The position numbers were made by a program, and so were the translations under genes. Below are positions 1 to 9,208 of a stretch of 64,000 nt of DNA, in pieces; position 1 is the stretch's first letter; every line of letters starts with the position of its first letter. Source of the DNA: Pseudaminobacter soli (ex Li et al. 2025) (GTDB lineage Bacteria; Pseudomonadota; Alphaproteobacteria; Rhizobiales; Rhizobiaceae); the NCBI RefSeq assembly GCF_029892515.1, contig NZ_JARXVF010000001.1, forward strand, positions 1,798,001 to 1,862,000. Reading direction: 5' to 3'. The notes beneath the pieces are model-generated. The model did no database searches and was not told the origin of the DNA. It saw only the letters and a list, made by a program, of their open reading frames with translations.

Positions 1-1317
<1,317 letters not shown>

Positions 1318-1348
1318 GGCTCCACAAATCAGCGTTTTCCTGACAATC

Positions 1349-1376
1349 AAACACCGCGGCATTGCCGCGGTGTTTT
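1349..1376 (+). terminator. Intrinsic terminator of ftsH
   Basis: Perfect 12-bp stem (AAACACCGCGGC / GCCGCGGTGTTT) with an ATT loop, ending in TTTT, 32 bp after the ftsH stop. Its presence argues that the following methyltransferase starts at 1431 and not further upstream. Confidence 0.9.
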
Positions 1377-1430
1377 CGTTCGGGGCGCCGCCTTTCTGCG
1401 GCCGAACTTGCATTGGAGAGGAGCGGAGCG

Positions 1431-2126
1431 ATGTCCGAGAACGACTATGATTCCTTTGCGGCGTCCTACGTGGCCGACAACGAGACCAATGCCTGGAATG
1501 CCTATTACGAGCGCCCAGCGATCCTTGAGCTTGCCGGCGACGTTTCGGGCCTGCGCGTGCTAGACGCCGGCTGCGGCGGAGGTGCCCATTCGCAGGCGCT
1601 CATCGAGCGGGGCGCGGTCGTGACCGGCATCGACAAGAGTGCAGGTCTTCTAGCCATCGCTAAGGAAAGGCTCGGAGACCAGGGTCGTCTCGTTCAAGCT
1701 GATCTTGAGAAGCCACTGCCCTTCGAGGGTGGGTCCTTCGATCTGATCCTGTCGGCGCTGGTCATGCACTATCTGCGTGATTGGTCGCAGCCGCTGTCGG
1801 AATTCTACCGCCTGCTGCGGAACGGTGGACGTCTGGTCTTTTCCACCCACCATCCTTTCATGGATCATCAGCTGACCGACGCCGACGACTACTTCGCGAC
1901 CTATAGCTTCGAAGACGAGTGGCAGCGGGGCGACAGGACGATCAAGATGCGCTTCTGGCACCGGTCGCTGCATGCGATGGTCGATGCTTTGCTGACGGTC
2001 GGTTTTCGCCTTGAAAGGCTGAGCGAGCCGCAACCGGATCCCCGGGCGCGCGATCTTTTTCCCGACGCCTACCGGAGCCTGACGACCACGCCCCGCTTTC
2101 TCTTCTTCTCGGCAATCAAGCCCTGA
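1431..2126 (+). CDS. Class I SAM-dependent methyltransferase
   Basis: 231 residues. Motif I VLDAGCGGG lies at about residues 43-51, the acidic motif II (TGIDKS) follows, and an LILSALVMHYL segment is the post-motif region typical of Methyltransf_11/UbiE-like enzymes that transfer a methyl group from S-adenosylmethionine to a small molecule. The substrate cannot be read from the sequence. The start is ATG 1431 after GGAGAGGAGCGGAGCG; a longer in-frame reading would begin inside the ftsH terminator and is rejected. It is probably monocistronic, between two terminators. Confidence 0.85.
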   Translation: MSENDYDSFAASYVADNETNAWNAYYERPAILELAGDVSGLRVLDAGCGGGAHSQALIERGAVVTGIDKSAGLLAIAKERLGDQGRLVQADLEKPLPFEGGSFDLILSALVMHYLRDWSQPLSEFYRLLRNGGRLVFSTHHPFMDHQLTDADDYFATYSFEDEWQRGDRTIKMRFWHRSLHAMVDALLTVGFRLERLSEPQPDPRARDLFPDAYRSLTTTPRFLFFSAIKP

Positions 2127-2135
2127 AGAGATAAG

Positions 2136-2167
2136 AAAAACCCGCGAGGCATATCTCGCGGGTTTTT
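2136..2167. terminator. Bidirectional terminator
   Basis: Perfect 13-bp stem AAAAACCCGCGAG / CTCGCGGGTTTTT with loop GCATAT. A-tract and T-tract flank it on both sides, so it can end both the methyltransferase (+) and the converging repeat-protein gene (-). Confidence 0.92.
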
Positions 2168-2181
2168 GGTTCAGGCGGGTT

Positions 2182-3012
2182 TCAGCCCTTCAGCTTGGCA
2201 TTGCACAGGCTGTAGTAGCCCCCGCCCTTCTGGATCCACTTCAGGCCGCCCAGCTGGTTGGCGTCCTTGGCGGCATAGTATTGATCGAGGCAGGTGTGAA
2301 GGCGGGCCTTGCCGGGGGTCTCGTTGGCATATTTCTGCGAGATCGCGGTGGGGAACTTGACGCTGCTCGGAGCCACCGTGGTGGGCTTCTCCGGCTCACC
2401 CTGGTAGGTTGCCTGGTCGGGGCTCGGCAGGGTCTCGTCCTCAGCCGCCGCAGCACTGCACTCAGCCTTGCGGAACTGGTTCCAGTTCTGGCCGTTCAGC
2501 TTGCCGGCGGTCTTGGCGGCGCTGTACTTGGCGCTGCATTCCTTCATGGTCAGGCCCTTGCCGCCACCAGCAGCCGCAGCGGTATTCGGCTTGTTCTCGG
2601 GCTTGGTCGCAGCCGCAGCACCAGCGCCCGGGGCGCATTCGGCCTTGCGGAACTGGTTCCAGGTCTTGCCGCCCAGGGTGCCTGCATCCTTCGCAGCGTT
2701 GTACTTGGTGCTGCACTCCTGCATCGACAGGCCCTTGGCGCCTTCCGTGGTAGTGGCGTTGGTGTCGGTTGCCTTCTTGGACCTCGAAGATTTCTTTTCC
2801 GGCGCAGTCGGTTCGGTCGCCGCAGCGCCCGCATCAGCCGCGCATTCGGTCTTGCGGAACTCCTTCCAGGTTTGTCCGTTTAGAGTGCCGGCGTCTTTGG
2901 CTGCATGATATTTGGCGCTGCATTCTTTCATCGTGAGCGCGCTCGCCGGCGCCGCGAACAACGCGGCTGCAAGAGCGAGGCCCGACAAGGTGGCAATTCG
3001 CATGATAAGCAT
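2182..3012 (-). CDS. Secreted protein with four cysteine-bracketed repeats
   Basis: 276 residues from ATG 3012, chosen because GGAGAG lies 8 nt upstream and residues 1-25 form a clear Sec signal peptide ending APASA. I do not recognise a named family. The mature protein holds three near-identical modules of about 31 residues (28-58, 97-127, 156-186) of the form (M)xECSxKYxAAKxAGxLxGxxWxxFRKxECA, each with two Cys 26 residues apart (C31/C57, C100/C126, C159/C185). A diverged fourth module lies at 238-270 (C241/C270). Modules are joined by Ala/Pro/Lys/Thr linkers. The Cys spacing suggests one disulfide per module in the periplasm (inference). Small single-module proteins of this look occur in rhizobia, but no function is known to me. 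Confidence 0.8.
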   Translation of the reverse strand: MLIMRIATLSGLALAAALFAAPASALTMKECSAKYHAAKDAGTLNGQTWKEFRKTECAADAGAAATEPTAPEKKSSRSKKATDTNATTTEGAKGLSMQECSTKYNAAKDAGTLGGKTWNQFRKAECAPGAGAAAATKPENKPNTAAAAGGGKGLTMKECSAKYSAAKTAGKLNGQNWNQFRKAECSAAAAEDETLPSPDQATYQGEPEKPTTVAPSSVKFPTAISQKYANETPGKARLHTCLDQYYAAKDANQLGGLKWIQKGGGYYSLCNAKLKG

Positions 3013-3442
3013 GGCGTTTTCTCTCCGTTGCTGCCGCCCCCACAAGCACCGTGCACAAAACTGTGCCTGCAACGTCCGAAGGCGCCAGATGTCTGGTAAT
3101 GCGCAAAACCGCGACGTGTTCCGCAACAATTGCAGACTATCGTCACTTTTCTAGTGCAATTTCGTGGAATTCAGCGGCTGTAGCCACGCGGCAAGCGCCG
3201 TCGGCAGGAAAATGGGAGCCAGCTACAATCATTTCAGGCCAGCTTGAGCCGAAAAATTCCCTTGGCGCCAAATGTGACCGGCGTTTTCGTGATCCGCCAA
3301 GTTCAAGAAAAATAAAGGGAGACGTAAGATAATTCCAAGGATTCGTAACAAATAATCACACAATGTGATCTGTGCGCGCTGGCTGGCTGTGGCAGAAGCT
3401 GAGTGGCGGGAGCGAGCCCACGGCTGGGGAAACTGGATAGGT
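3013..3442. other. Divergent intergenic region (430 bp)
   Basis: Separates the minus-strand repeat-protein gene from glmM. It should hold both promoters. It is more AT-rich than its surroundings at 3290-3365. I see no convincing -35/-10 pair, riboswitch or small ORF in it. Confidence 0.5.
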
Positions 3443-4795
3443 ATGAGCAGACGCTATTTCGGAACGGATGGAATCCGGGGACGGGCCAACAAATTTCCGA
3501 TGACTGCCGAGGTCGCCATGAAGGTGGGCATGGCGGCCGGCCTTTCCTTCCAGCGGGGCAATCATCGCCACCGCGTGGTGCTCGGCAAGGACACGCGCCT
3601 TTCCGGCTACATGATCGAGAACGCGCTGGTTTCCGGCTTCTGCGCCGCGGGCATGGACGTCTTCCTGCTCGGCCCGGTGCCGACGCCGGCGGTCGCCATG
3701 CTCGCCCGCTCGCTGCGCGCCGACATCGGCGTCATGATCTCGGCCTCGCACAACCCCTACTACGACAACGGCATCAAGCTGTTCGGCCCCGACGGCTACA
3801 AGCTTTCGGACGAGATCGAGATGCGCATCGAGGCGCTGCTCGACCAGGACATCGACATCGCCCTGGCGGATGCCGATGCGCTCGGCCGCGCCAAGCGTAT
3901 CGACGGCGTGCATGACCGCTACATCGAATTCGCCAAGCGCACCCTGCCGCGCTCCATGTCGCTGACGGGCCTCAGGATCGTGATCGACTGCGCCAACGGC
4001 GCGGCCTACAAAGTGGCGCCTGCCGCCCTGTGGGAACTCGGCGCCGAGGTCATCACCATCCACGACGACCCCAACGGCTTCAACATCAACGAGGAATGCG
4101 GCTCGACCCATCCGGCGAGCCTCGCCAAGAAGGTGCATGAAGTGCGCGCGGACATCGGCATCGCACTCGACGGCGACGCCGACCGCATGGTCATCGTCGA
4201 CGAACGCGGCAATGTCGTCGAAGGCGACCAGGTCCTGGCGCTGATCGGCGAGTCCTGGCACCAGAGCGGCCGCCTCGCCGGCGGCGGCGTGGTGGCGACC
4301 GTGATGTCCAATCTCGGCCTGGAGCGCTTCCTGGGCGACATCGGCCTGCAGCTGCATCGCACCCAGGTGGGCGACCGCTACGTGGTCGAGCACATGCGCG
4401 CGCACGGCCTCAATGTCGGCGGCGAGCAGTCGGGCCACATCGTGCTGTCGGATTTCTCCACCACCGGCGACGGCCTCGTGTCGGCCTTGCAAATTCTGGC
4501 CTGCGTCAAGCGCCAGAACAAGCCGGTGAGCGAGCTGTGCCAAAAGTTCGAGCCGGTGCCACAGCTTTTAAAGAATGTGCGCTTCTCGGGCGGCAAGCCG
4601 CTGGAGGCAGAACCAGTCAAGGCCGCGATCGAGGATGCCCGCGGGCGCCTCGGCAAATCGGGACGCCTCGTCATCCGCCCGTCCGGCACCGAGCCGCTGA
4701 TCCGCGTGATGGCCGAAGGCGACGACCCCAAGCTGGTCGAGAGCGTGGTCGACGAGATCGTCGGCGTGATTGCCGAAGTCAAGACGGCCGCCTGA
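3443..4795 (+). CDS. glmM: Phosphoglucosamine mutase
   Basis: 450 residues, the usual family length. It interconverts glucosamine-6-phosphate and glucosamine-1-phosphate for UDP-GlcNAc, and so for peptidoglycan and LPS, in the cytosol. Seen: N-terminal [10 protein letters not shown], the phosphoserine loop [12 protein letters not shown] with active Ser102, the metal loop DGDADR at 243-248, and the C-terminal phosphate-binding [11 protein letters not shown]. Start ATG 3443 gives the conserved [10 protein letters not shown]; longer in-frame starts only add unconserved sequence. The ribosome site is weak (GGATAGGT). Confidence 0.97.
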   Translation: MSRRYFGTDGIRGRANKFPMTAEVAMKVGMAAGLSFQRGNHRHRVVLGKDTRLSGYMIENALVSGFCAAGMDVFLLGPVPTPAVAMLARSLRADIGVMISASHNPYYDNGIKLFGPDGYKLSDEIEMRIEALLDQDIDIALADADALGRAKRIDGVHDRYIEFAKRTLPRSMSLTGLRIVIDCANGAAYKVAPAALWELGAEVITIHDDPNGFNINEECGSTHPASLAKKVHEVRADIGIALDGDADRMVIVDERGNVVEGDQVLALIGESWHQSGRLAGGGVVATVMSNLGLERFLGDIGLQLHRTQVGDRYVVEHMRAHGLNVGGEQSGHIVLSDFSTTGDGLVSALQILACVKRQNKPVSELCQKFEPVPQLLKNVRFSGGKPLEAEPVKAAIEDARGRLGKSGRLVIRPSGTEPLIRVMAEGDDPKLVESVVDEIVGVIAEVKTAA

Positions 4796-4818
4796 TCCAC
4801 AAATGCCATTGATGCGCG

Positions 4819-4843
4819 AAAGCCTGCCCTACGGCGGGCTTTT
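4819..4843 (+). terminator. Intrinsic terminator of glmM
   Basis: 10-bp stem AAAGCCTGCC / GGCGGGCTTT with one G-T pair, loop CTAC, then TT, 24 bp after the glmM stop. Confidence 0.8.
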
Positions 4844-4980
4844 CGGCATGGCTTGTTGAGATTGCGCTCCTCCGCAGCGCGTCTAGCGCTGCCCAGACAA
4901 ATCCATAAGCAAGTATTAACCGCAGCAATTAGAGCAGCATTGCTCTGAACGTTTTTCACGATCTTGGTGAATAAACGTGG

Positions 4981-4995
4981 TTAAGCCGGCCTTAA
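4981..4995. promoter_or_regulatory. Candidate CtrA box upstream of the first porin-fold gene
   Basis: Exact TTAA-GCCGGCC-TTAA, the full CtrA consensus TTAA-N7-TTAA, 76 bp upstream of the start at 5072. The flanking region 4900-5000 is AT-rich. CtrA regulates outer-membrane protein genes in Brucella, so the site is biologically plausible; binding itself is inferred. Confidence 0.65.
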
Positions 4996-5071
4996 TCTTT
5001 CCAGTTCATTGTCCATGCGAAATTCAATCGTCCTCGGCCGTCCGGTGCGGGGAATGGCAAGGGGGATGAAG

Positions 5072-5848
5072 ATGCGTAAGTTTCTTAAACTGACACTCGC
5101 CGCGCTGATGGCCAGCGGCATGTCGGTTCCCGCAATGGCGGCCGATCTCGTCGAGCAGCCGGTCGTAGTGGCGCCGGTTATCGGCGGCTGGTACCTCCGC
5201 GGCTATCTGGGCATGACCAACCAGCGGCTGGACGAGCTGCGTTCGGACCTCTACAACGATCCGGACATCTTGGCCTATGGCTGGCACGACAAGGGCGGCT
5301 TCGCCTCCTCGCCGCTATTCGGCGGCGGCGTCGGCTACCAGTTCAACGAGTGGTTCCGCGGCGACGCGACCATCGAATATCGTGGCGGGGCGAACTTCAA
5401 CGCGCTCGATTGGGTCGAAACCACCAGCAGCGCCTACACCAACGAGTTCCACGCCAAGAAATCCGAATGGCTGTTCCTGGCCAATGGCTATGTCGATCTC
5501 GGCGAATATGGCCCGATCGTTCCTTATGTCGGCGCCGGTATCGGTACATCCCGCAATACCATTTCGAATTTCCGGGACGTCAATGTGATAAACGGTGGCG
5601 GTGCTTGGGCCTCCACCGACTCGCAGTGGAACTTCGCCTGGGCGTTGCACGCCGGTCTCGGCATCAAGGCAACCGATCGCATGACCATTGACCTGGGCTA
5701 CAGCTACGTCAATCTCGGCAACGCCCGCACCGGGCCGGCAGTAAACTACGATCCGGTCAACTTCCCCAACACCAATGGCGACGGCATGGAGTTCCACAAG
5801 CTGACGTCGCATGATCTGAAACTCGGCATCCGCTACGCCTTCAACTGA
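5072..5848 (+). CDS. Outer-membrane beta-barrel protein (Omp25/Omp31-like)
   Basis: 258 residues. Signal peptide MRKFLKLTLAALMA..AMA, cleaved before ADL. The mature chain has alternating aromatic/polar strands, repeated glycine turns (GGGVGYQF, LANGYVDLG, PYVGAGIG, WALHAGLGI) and a C-terminal LKLGIRYAFN strand with terminal aromatic F, as expected for an 8-stranded outer-membrane barrel. I chose ATG 5072 because AAGGGGG sits 6 nt upstream; in-frame ATG 5066 would touch that site. A CtrA-type box lies upstream. It resembles the next gene (6035-6733), especially around ANGYVDLG, so the two are diverged paralogues. Confidence 0.88.
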   Translation: MRKFLKLTLAALMASGMSVPAMAADLVEQPVVVAPVIGGWYLRGYLGMTNQRLDELRSDLYNDPDILAYGWHDKGGFASSPLFGGGVGYQFNEWFRGDATIEYRGGANFNALDWVETTSSAYTNEFHAKKSEWLFLANGYVDLGEYGPIVPYVGAGIGTSRNTISNFRDVNVINGGGAWASTDSQWNFAWALHAGLGIKATDRMTIDLGYSYVNLGNARTGPAVNYDPVNFPNTNGDGMEFHKLTSHDLKLGIRYAFN

Positions 5849-5871
5849 GCTCAGACTGCGAAATTATCGAG

Positions 5872-5898
5872 AAAGGCCCCGCTTCGTCGGGGCCTTTT
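5872..5898 (+). terminator. Intrinsic terminator
   Basis: 10-bp stem AAAGGCCCCG / CGGGGCCTTT, loop CTTCGT, ending TTTT; 24 bp after the barrel gene stop. Confidence 0.9.
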
Positions 5899-5944
5899 GC
5901 CGTCTCAAGCCTCCCGCGAAGCGCCCGAAAACCTTTCGTTATCC

Positions 5945-5959
5945 TTAACCGGCACTTAA
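5945..5959. promoter_or_regulatory. Candidate CtrA box upstream of the second porin-fold gene
   Basis: Exact TTAA-CCGGCAC-TTAA, 76 bp before the start at 6035, the same distance as the box at 4981 from its gene. A further GGTTAAC follows at about 5968. Confidence 0.65.
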
Positions 5960-6034
5960 CCAATATGGTTAACAATAAACCCCGAAAGATGACTGGACCC
6001 GTCCCTACGCCAGCGCATTCGGGAGTTTGTGATC

Positions 6035-6733
6035 ATGAGCCTGCATTCGCGTATTTTCCTGCCCCTTGCCGCAGCGCTGCTGTGGCATTCGGCACCGGCC
6101 ATGGCCGCAGACTATGAGCCGCCCATCTATGTCGAGAGCGGCCCCGAATATGTGCCGGTCGAAATCGGCTCGAGCTGGTACCTGCGCGGCGATGTAACCT
6201 ACAACACCAACCGTCCGGTCAACAGGTTCTCCTGGCTTGGCCATGACACCGACAACAGCCGCTTCGGCGGCGAAGTCGGCTTCGGCTATCACTTCACCGA
6301 CTACCTGCGCGCCGATCTGACGAGCGGCTTCGTCTCTCGCGACAAGTTCAGTTTCGATGATCGTACCGACAGGTTTGAGGCCAAGAACCATGTCTGGAGC
6401 GGCCTGGCCAACGGCTATGTCGACCTCGGCACCTATGCCGGTGTCACGCCCTATCTCGGCGCCGGCCTCGGCTTCTTGTATGCGCATCGCGAGATCGATA
6501 TCGATTCTCCAACCCTCGGCGTGAAGGGAGACTGGAGCGAGCACAAGTACAGCTTCGCCTATGCACTGAACGCCGGCCTGAGCTACCGCTTCACCCCGAA
6601 TACTTCGGTCGACCTCGCCTACCGCTTCCTGAGCGCGCCAGACCTGCAGCATCTCGACATGGATTCCCAGACGATCCGGAAGGGTGTCAACTATCACCAG
6701 GTCAAGCTCGGCCTGCGCTACGACCTCTGGTAA
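6035..6733 (+). CDS. Outer-membrane beta-barrel protein (Omp25/Omp31-like)
   Basis: 232 residues. Signal peptide MSLHSRIFLPLAAALLWHSA..AMA. The barrel strands include SSWYLRGDV, GGEVGFGYHF, LANGYVDLG, PYLGAGLGF, YALNAGLSYRF and the terminal VKLGLRYDLW, which ends in aromatic W. ATG 6035 is preceded by GGGAG at 9 nt; a GTG at 6029 is only 3 nt from that site and is less likely. It is a paralogue of the preceding gene, with shared strand order and a shared promoter box, and is presumably a structural outer-membrane protein. It carries its own terminator. Confidence 0.88.
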   Translation: MSLHSRIFLPLAAALLWHSAPAMAADYEPPIYVESGPEYVPVEIGSSWYLRGDVTYNTNRPVNRFSWLGHDTDNSRFGGEVGFGYHFTDYLRADLTSGFVSRDKFSFDDRTDRFEAKNHVWSGLANGYVDLGTYAGVTPYLGAGLGFLYAHREIDIDSPTLGVKGDWSEHKYSFAYALNAGLSYRFTPNTSVDLAYRFLSAPDLQHLDMDSQTIRKGVNYHQVKLGLRYDLW

Positions 6734-6756
6734 GAACGCAATCCTCGAACGACGCG

Positions 6757-6783
6757 AATGGCGGGCCATGGCCCGCCATTTGT
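6757..6783 (+). terminator. Probable intrinsic terminator
   Basis: 10-bp stem AATGGCGGGC / GCCCGCCATT, loop CATG, followed by the imperfect T-tract TGTGTTT. Confidence 0.65.
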
Positions 6784-6841
6784 GTTTGGACTATTCCTCC
6801 GCGCCGGTCCCCGCCGATGCCTCGCGACAGCAAACGCTTGA

Positions 6842-7090
<249 letters not shown>

Positions 7091-7132
7091 CCGCCTGCAT
7101 CAACGCTTTGCCGAGGCGGCGCACCGCTGCTG

Positions 7133-7324
7133 TCAGGCGTGCGGCGACCCCTCATGAATGGCTTTCTTGATCTCGGCACGGAATTCCGGCGTGTCGTGTT
7201 CGCCATGAACGGCGACGGCATGCTGCACGGCAGCGTTGATCAGCTCTTCCTCGCTATCCGCCGCGATCGCGACAGTGCATTTCATTTCGCTCGGGAACTC
7301 GCGGCAGTCGATATATCTGCGCAT
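7133..7324 (-). CDS. DUF1059 domain-containing protein
   Basis: 63 residues, almost exactly one DUF1059 domain: RRYIDCREFPSEMKCTVAI at the start and the conserved AVQHAVAVHGEHDTPEF block. Small soluble protein, function unknown. The ribosome site GGAGACAAACC precedes the ATG. Transcribed divergently from the HWE kinase across a 313-bp gap. Confidence 0.85.
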   Translation of the reverse strand: MRRYIDCREFPSEMKCTVAIAADSEEELINAAVQHAVAVHGEHDTPEFRAEIKKAIHEGSPHA

Positions 7325-7637
7325 GGTTTGTCTCCATGGATCGACGCAACGCGCCTCGCGCGCTGCTCCCGCCTGCCCCCACTACGCTCTCCGGTCGCCC
7401 CAGAATTATACCACGGAATCGAAACTTCGCGCGGCATCGCCAACAGCCCGTGCGGACTATTTCGCCTGGTACGGCGCTTCGGAGAACACGGCGGAACAAA
7501 CTGCCGAGTTCGCAATTGTAGCAGGTCCACCACGCCCGCTTGAGCCTGCCCCGAGTGGTCTCATCCCGCACCCGAGAGCAATGCCGGTTGGCCGCTTCTG
7601 GCGCATATCAGCAACCTGTCATTGCAAAGGACCGGCA
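7325..7637. other. Divergent intergenic region (313 bp)
   Basis: Lies between the DUF1059 gene (-) and the HWE kinase (+). I looked for GGAAC-N16/17-CGTT (EcfG) promoters on both strands; a GGAAC at 7493 has no CGTT at the right distance. No other structure noted. Confidence 0.4.
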
Positions 7638-8993
7638 ATGGACCGCCTCATCAGAGCATACCACACCATCTTCATTACAAACCGGACCTATGCCTATGCG
7701 TTCGCCATAGTTTGCGTGGCCGTCGCCACTCTCCTGCGCCTAGGTGCTGGGCTCATAACGACCGACGTCGCGCCCTTCGTGACATTACTTCCAGCGGTGC
7801 TGATGGCAGCCGTTCTCGGCGGCGCAGGCCCAGGGGCGCTGGCGCTTGTGCTTTCCGCCCTGTCGGCGTGGTACTTCTTTCTCGAGCCACTCCGCAGCTT
7901 CGGGGTCGACACGGCCGCAGCCGTAATCGACCTGACGCTGTTCGCCCTGTGCGGTGCTGCAATGATCGTTGTGGGCAGAGTTCTGCAGGCCGCGGTGATA
8001 CGCGCCGACCAGACATTGCAGGATGTCCGCGAAGGCGAACGCAGGTTGCGCGGCGCCCTTGAGGCCGGTCACCTCGGAACCATTTCATACAACCTGTCGC
8101 AAGATCGCGGCCGCTGGTCGCCGGCCTTCGCCAAGATGATCGGTCAACCGGTGACTGCCATGAGTTTCTCGGAATGGCTGGAGCTCGTTCACCCGGACGA
8201 TCGGCATATCGCCCAGACCAGTTTGGAAGAGGCTCTGGCAACCAAAACGGAGACATACAAGACCCATTACCGCGTTGTCAGACCGGACAAGGCGGTTCGT
8301 TGGCTGGAGTTTTCCGTCACCGCCACCCGGGACAGCACCGGCACGCCAGTCGGGCTCGACGGCTTCGCGCTCGATGTCACCGACCGTTTCAGGGAAGACG
8401 AGCGCAAGCAGGAGATCGTGCGCGAGATGCACCATCGCGTGAAAAATGTTCTCGCGATCGTGCAGGCCCTTGCCCGCCAGACGGCGCACCAGGCGACCTC
8501 CCTCGACAGCTTCCTTTCGACCTTCGCGGCGCGGCTGAATGCGCTTGCCACGACCCACGACCTCATCGTCAGCAACCAGGGACGGGGCGTGACGCTGACC
8601 GAGTTGGTGAAGACCGAGACGGCTCCCTTCGAGTCGATTGCCGCCAGCCGAATCACCCTCGACGGGCCGGACTTGATGCTGCCGTCGGAGATGATCACGC
8701 CGCTTGGGCTCGTCCTTCATGAGCTGACGACAAACGCCGCCAAGTACGGCTCACTATCACATCGCAACGGTGCCGTTTCGGTAAGCTGGTCCACGCGCAC
8801 CAATGGCGGCGGCCCTCGCCTGTTGGTGCTGTGGCGCGAGCGCGGCGGCCCCCCGGTCACGTCGCCGACGAAGGCCGGCTTCGGAAGCCGCCTGATCAGC
8901 CGGATGATCCGCAACGATCTTGCCGGCGAGATCGAGTACCACTGGCTCGCCCAAGGCCTGGACTGCACCTTCACCGTGCCGCTTGCTAACTGA
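7638..8993 (+). CDS. HWE-family sensor histidine kinase, membrane-bound, with PAS domain
   Basis: 451 residues. Hydrophobic segments in residues 18-118 form a DUF4118-like KdpD-type membrane region, a PAS fold follows at about 135-255, then the HWE transmitter: H-box EMHHRVKN with phospho-accepting His266, N-box HELTTNAAKYGSLS at 361-374, and the WRE (WxE) signature at 399-401. HWE kinases feed stress and light pathways in rhizobia, often via PhyR or single-domain receivers. No response regulator is adjacent, so its partner is unknown. Start ATG 7638 has AAAGGA 6 nt upstream; a longer in-frame reading overlaps the DUF1059 gene and has no family match. Confidence 0.9.
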   Translation: MDRLIRAYHTIFITNRTYAYAFAIVCVAVATLLRLGAGLITTDVAPFVTLLPAVLMAAVLGGAGPGALALVLSALSAWYFFLEPLRSFGVDTAAAVIDLTLFALCGAAMIVVGRVLQAAVIRADQTLQDVREGERRLRGALEAGHLGTISYNLSQDRGRWSPAFAKMIGQPVTAMSFSEWLELVHPDDRHIAQTSLEEALATKTETYKTHYRVVRPDKAVRWLEFSVTATRDSTGTPVGLDGFALDVTDRFREDERKQEIVREMHHRVKNVLAIVQALARQTAHQATSLDSFLSTFAARLNALATTHDLIVSNQGRGVTLTELVKTETAPFESIAASRITLDGPDLMLPSEMITPLGLVLHELTTNAAKYGSLSHRNGAVSVSWSTRTNGGGPRLLVLWRERGGPPVTSPTKAGFGSRLISRMIRNDLAGEIEYHWLAQGLDCTFTVPLAN

Positions 8994-9143
8994 CCCGATC
9001 ACAAATTTGACGAGCATCCAGTCCGCCCGCGGATGCCACAGCCACTTGATTTTTCTGACAGGTTTTCCTGAAACGCCGGCTGCAGTCGCTGACAGGCAAG
9101 CAACTGTCGCAATATTGCCACTTGCCGTCTTCGAGGCGTTCCG

Positions 9144-9208
9144 CTATCTCCGCCAGTGGGCCACCCCTCCCCAACGAGGGGCGTGCTATCTGGAAGGATA
9201 GGATCAAC
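9144..9208 (+). promoter_or_regulatory. Candidate serC leader (structured 5' UTR)
   Basis: Hairpin CCCCTC (9164-9169) / GAGGGG (9176-9181) with loop CCCAAC is followed by CTATCT-GGAA-GGATAG (9186-9201), a second hairpin that would bury part of the ribosome site (GGATAGGAT). A second CTATCT at 9144 can pair with the same GGATAG, giving two mutually exclusive states. Alphaproteobacterial serC genes are known to carry a conserved serC RNA motif here. The match is judged by eye, not by covariance search. Confidence 0.6.

Noticed and set aside
2281-2883. 200-codon plus-strand reading opposite the cysteine-repeat gene
   Set aside because: Antisense shadow of a repetitive GC-rich gene; its own repetitiveness mirrors the real modules.
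3356-4543. 395-codon minus-strand reading opposite glmM
   Set aside because: Long only because of high GC and codon-position bias; glmM is fully supported on the plus strand.
7492-7515. GGAAC at 7493 as an EcfG promoter for the HWE kinase
   Set aside because: The position 16-17 nt downstream reads AATT, not CGTT.
7236-7637. Upstream extension of the HWE kinase to 7236
   Set aside because: It overlaps the DUF1059 gene on the other strand, lacks a ribosome site and gives unconserved residues. ATG 7638 has AAAGGA at the right distance.
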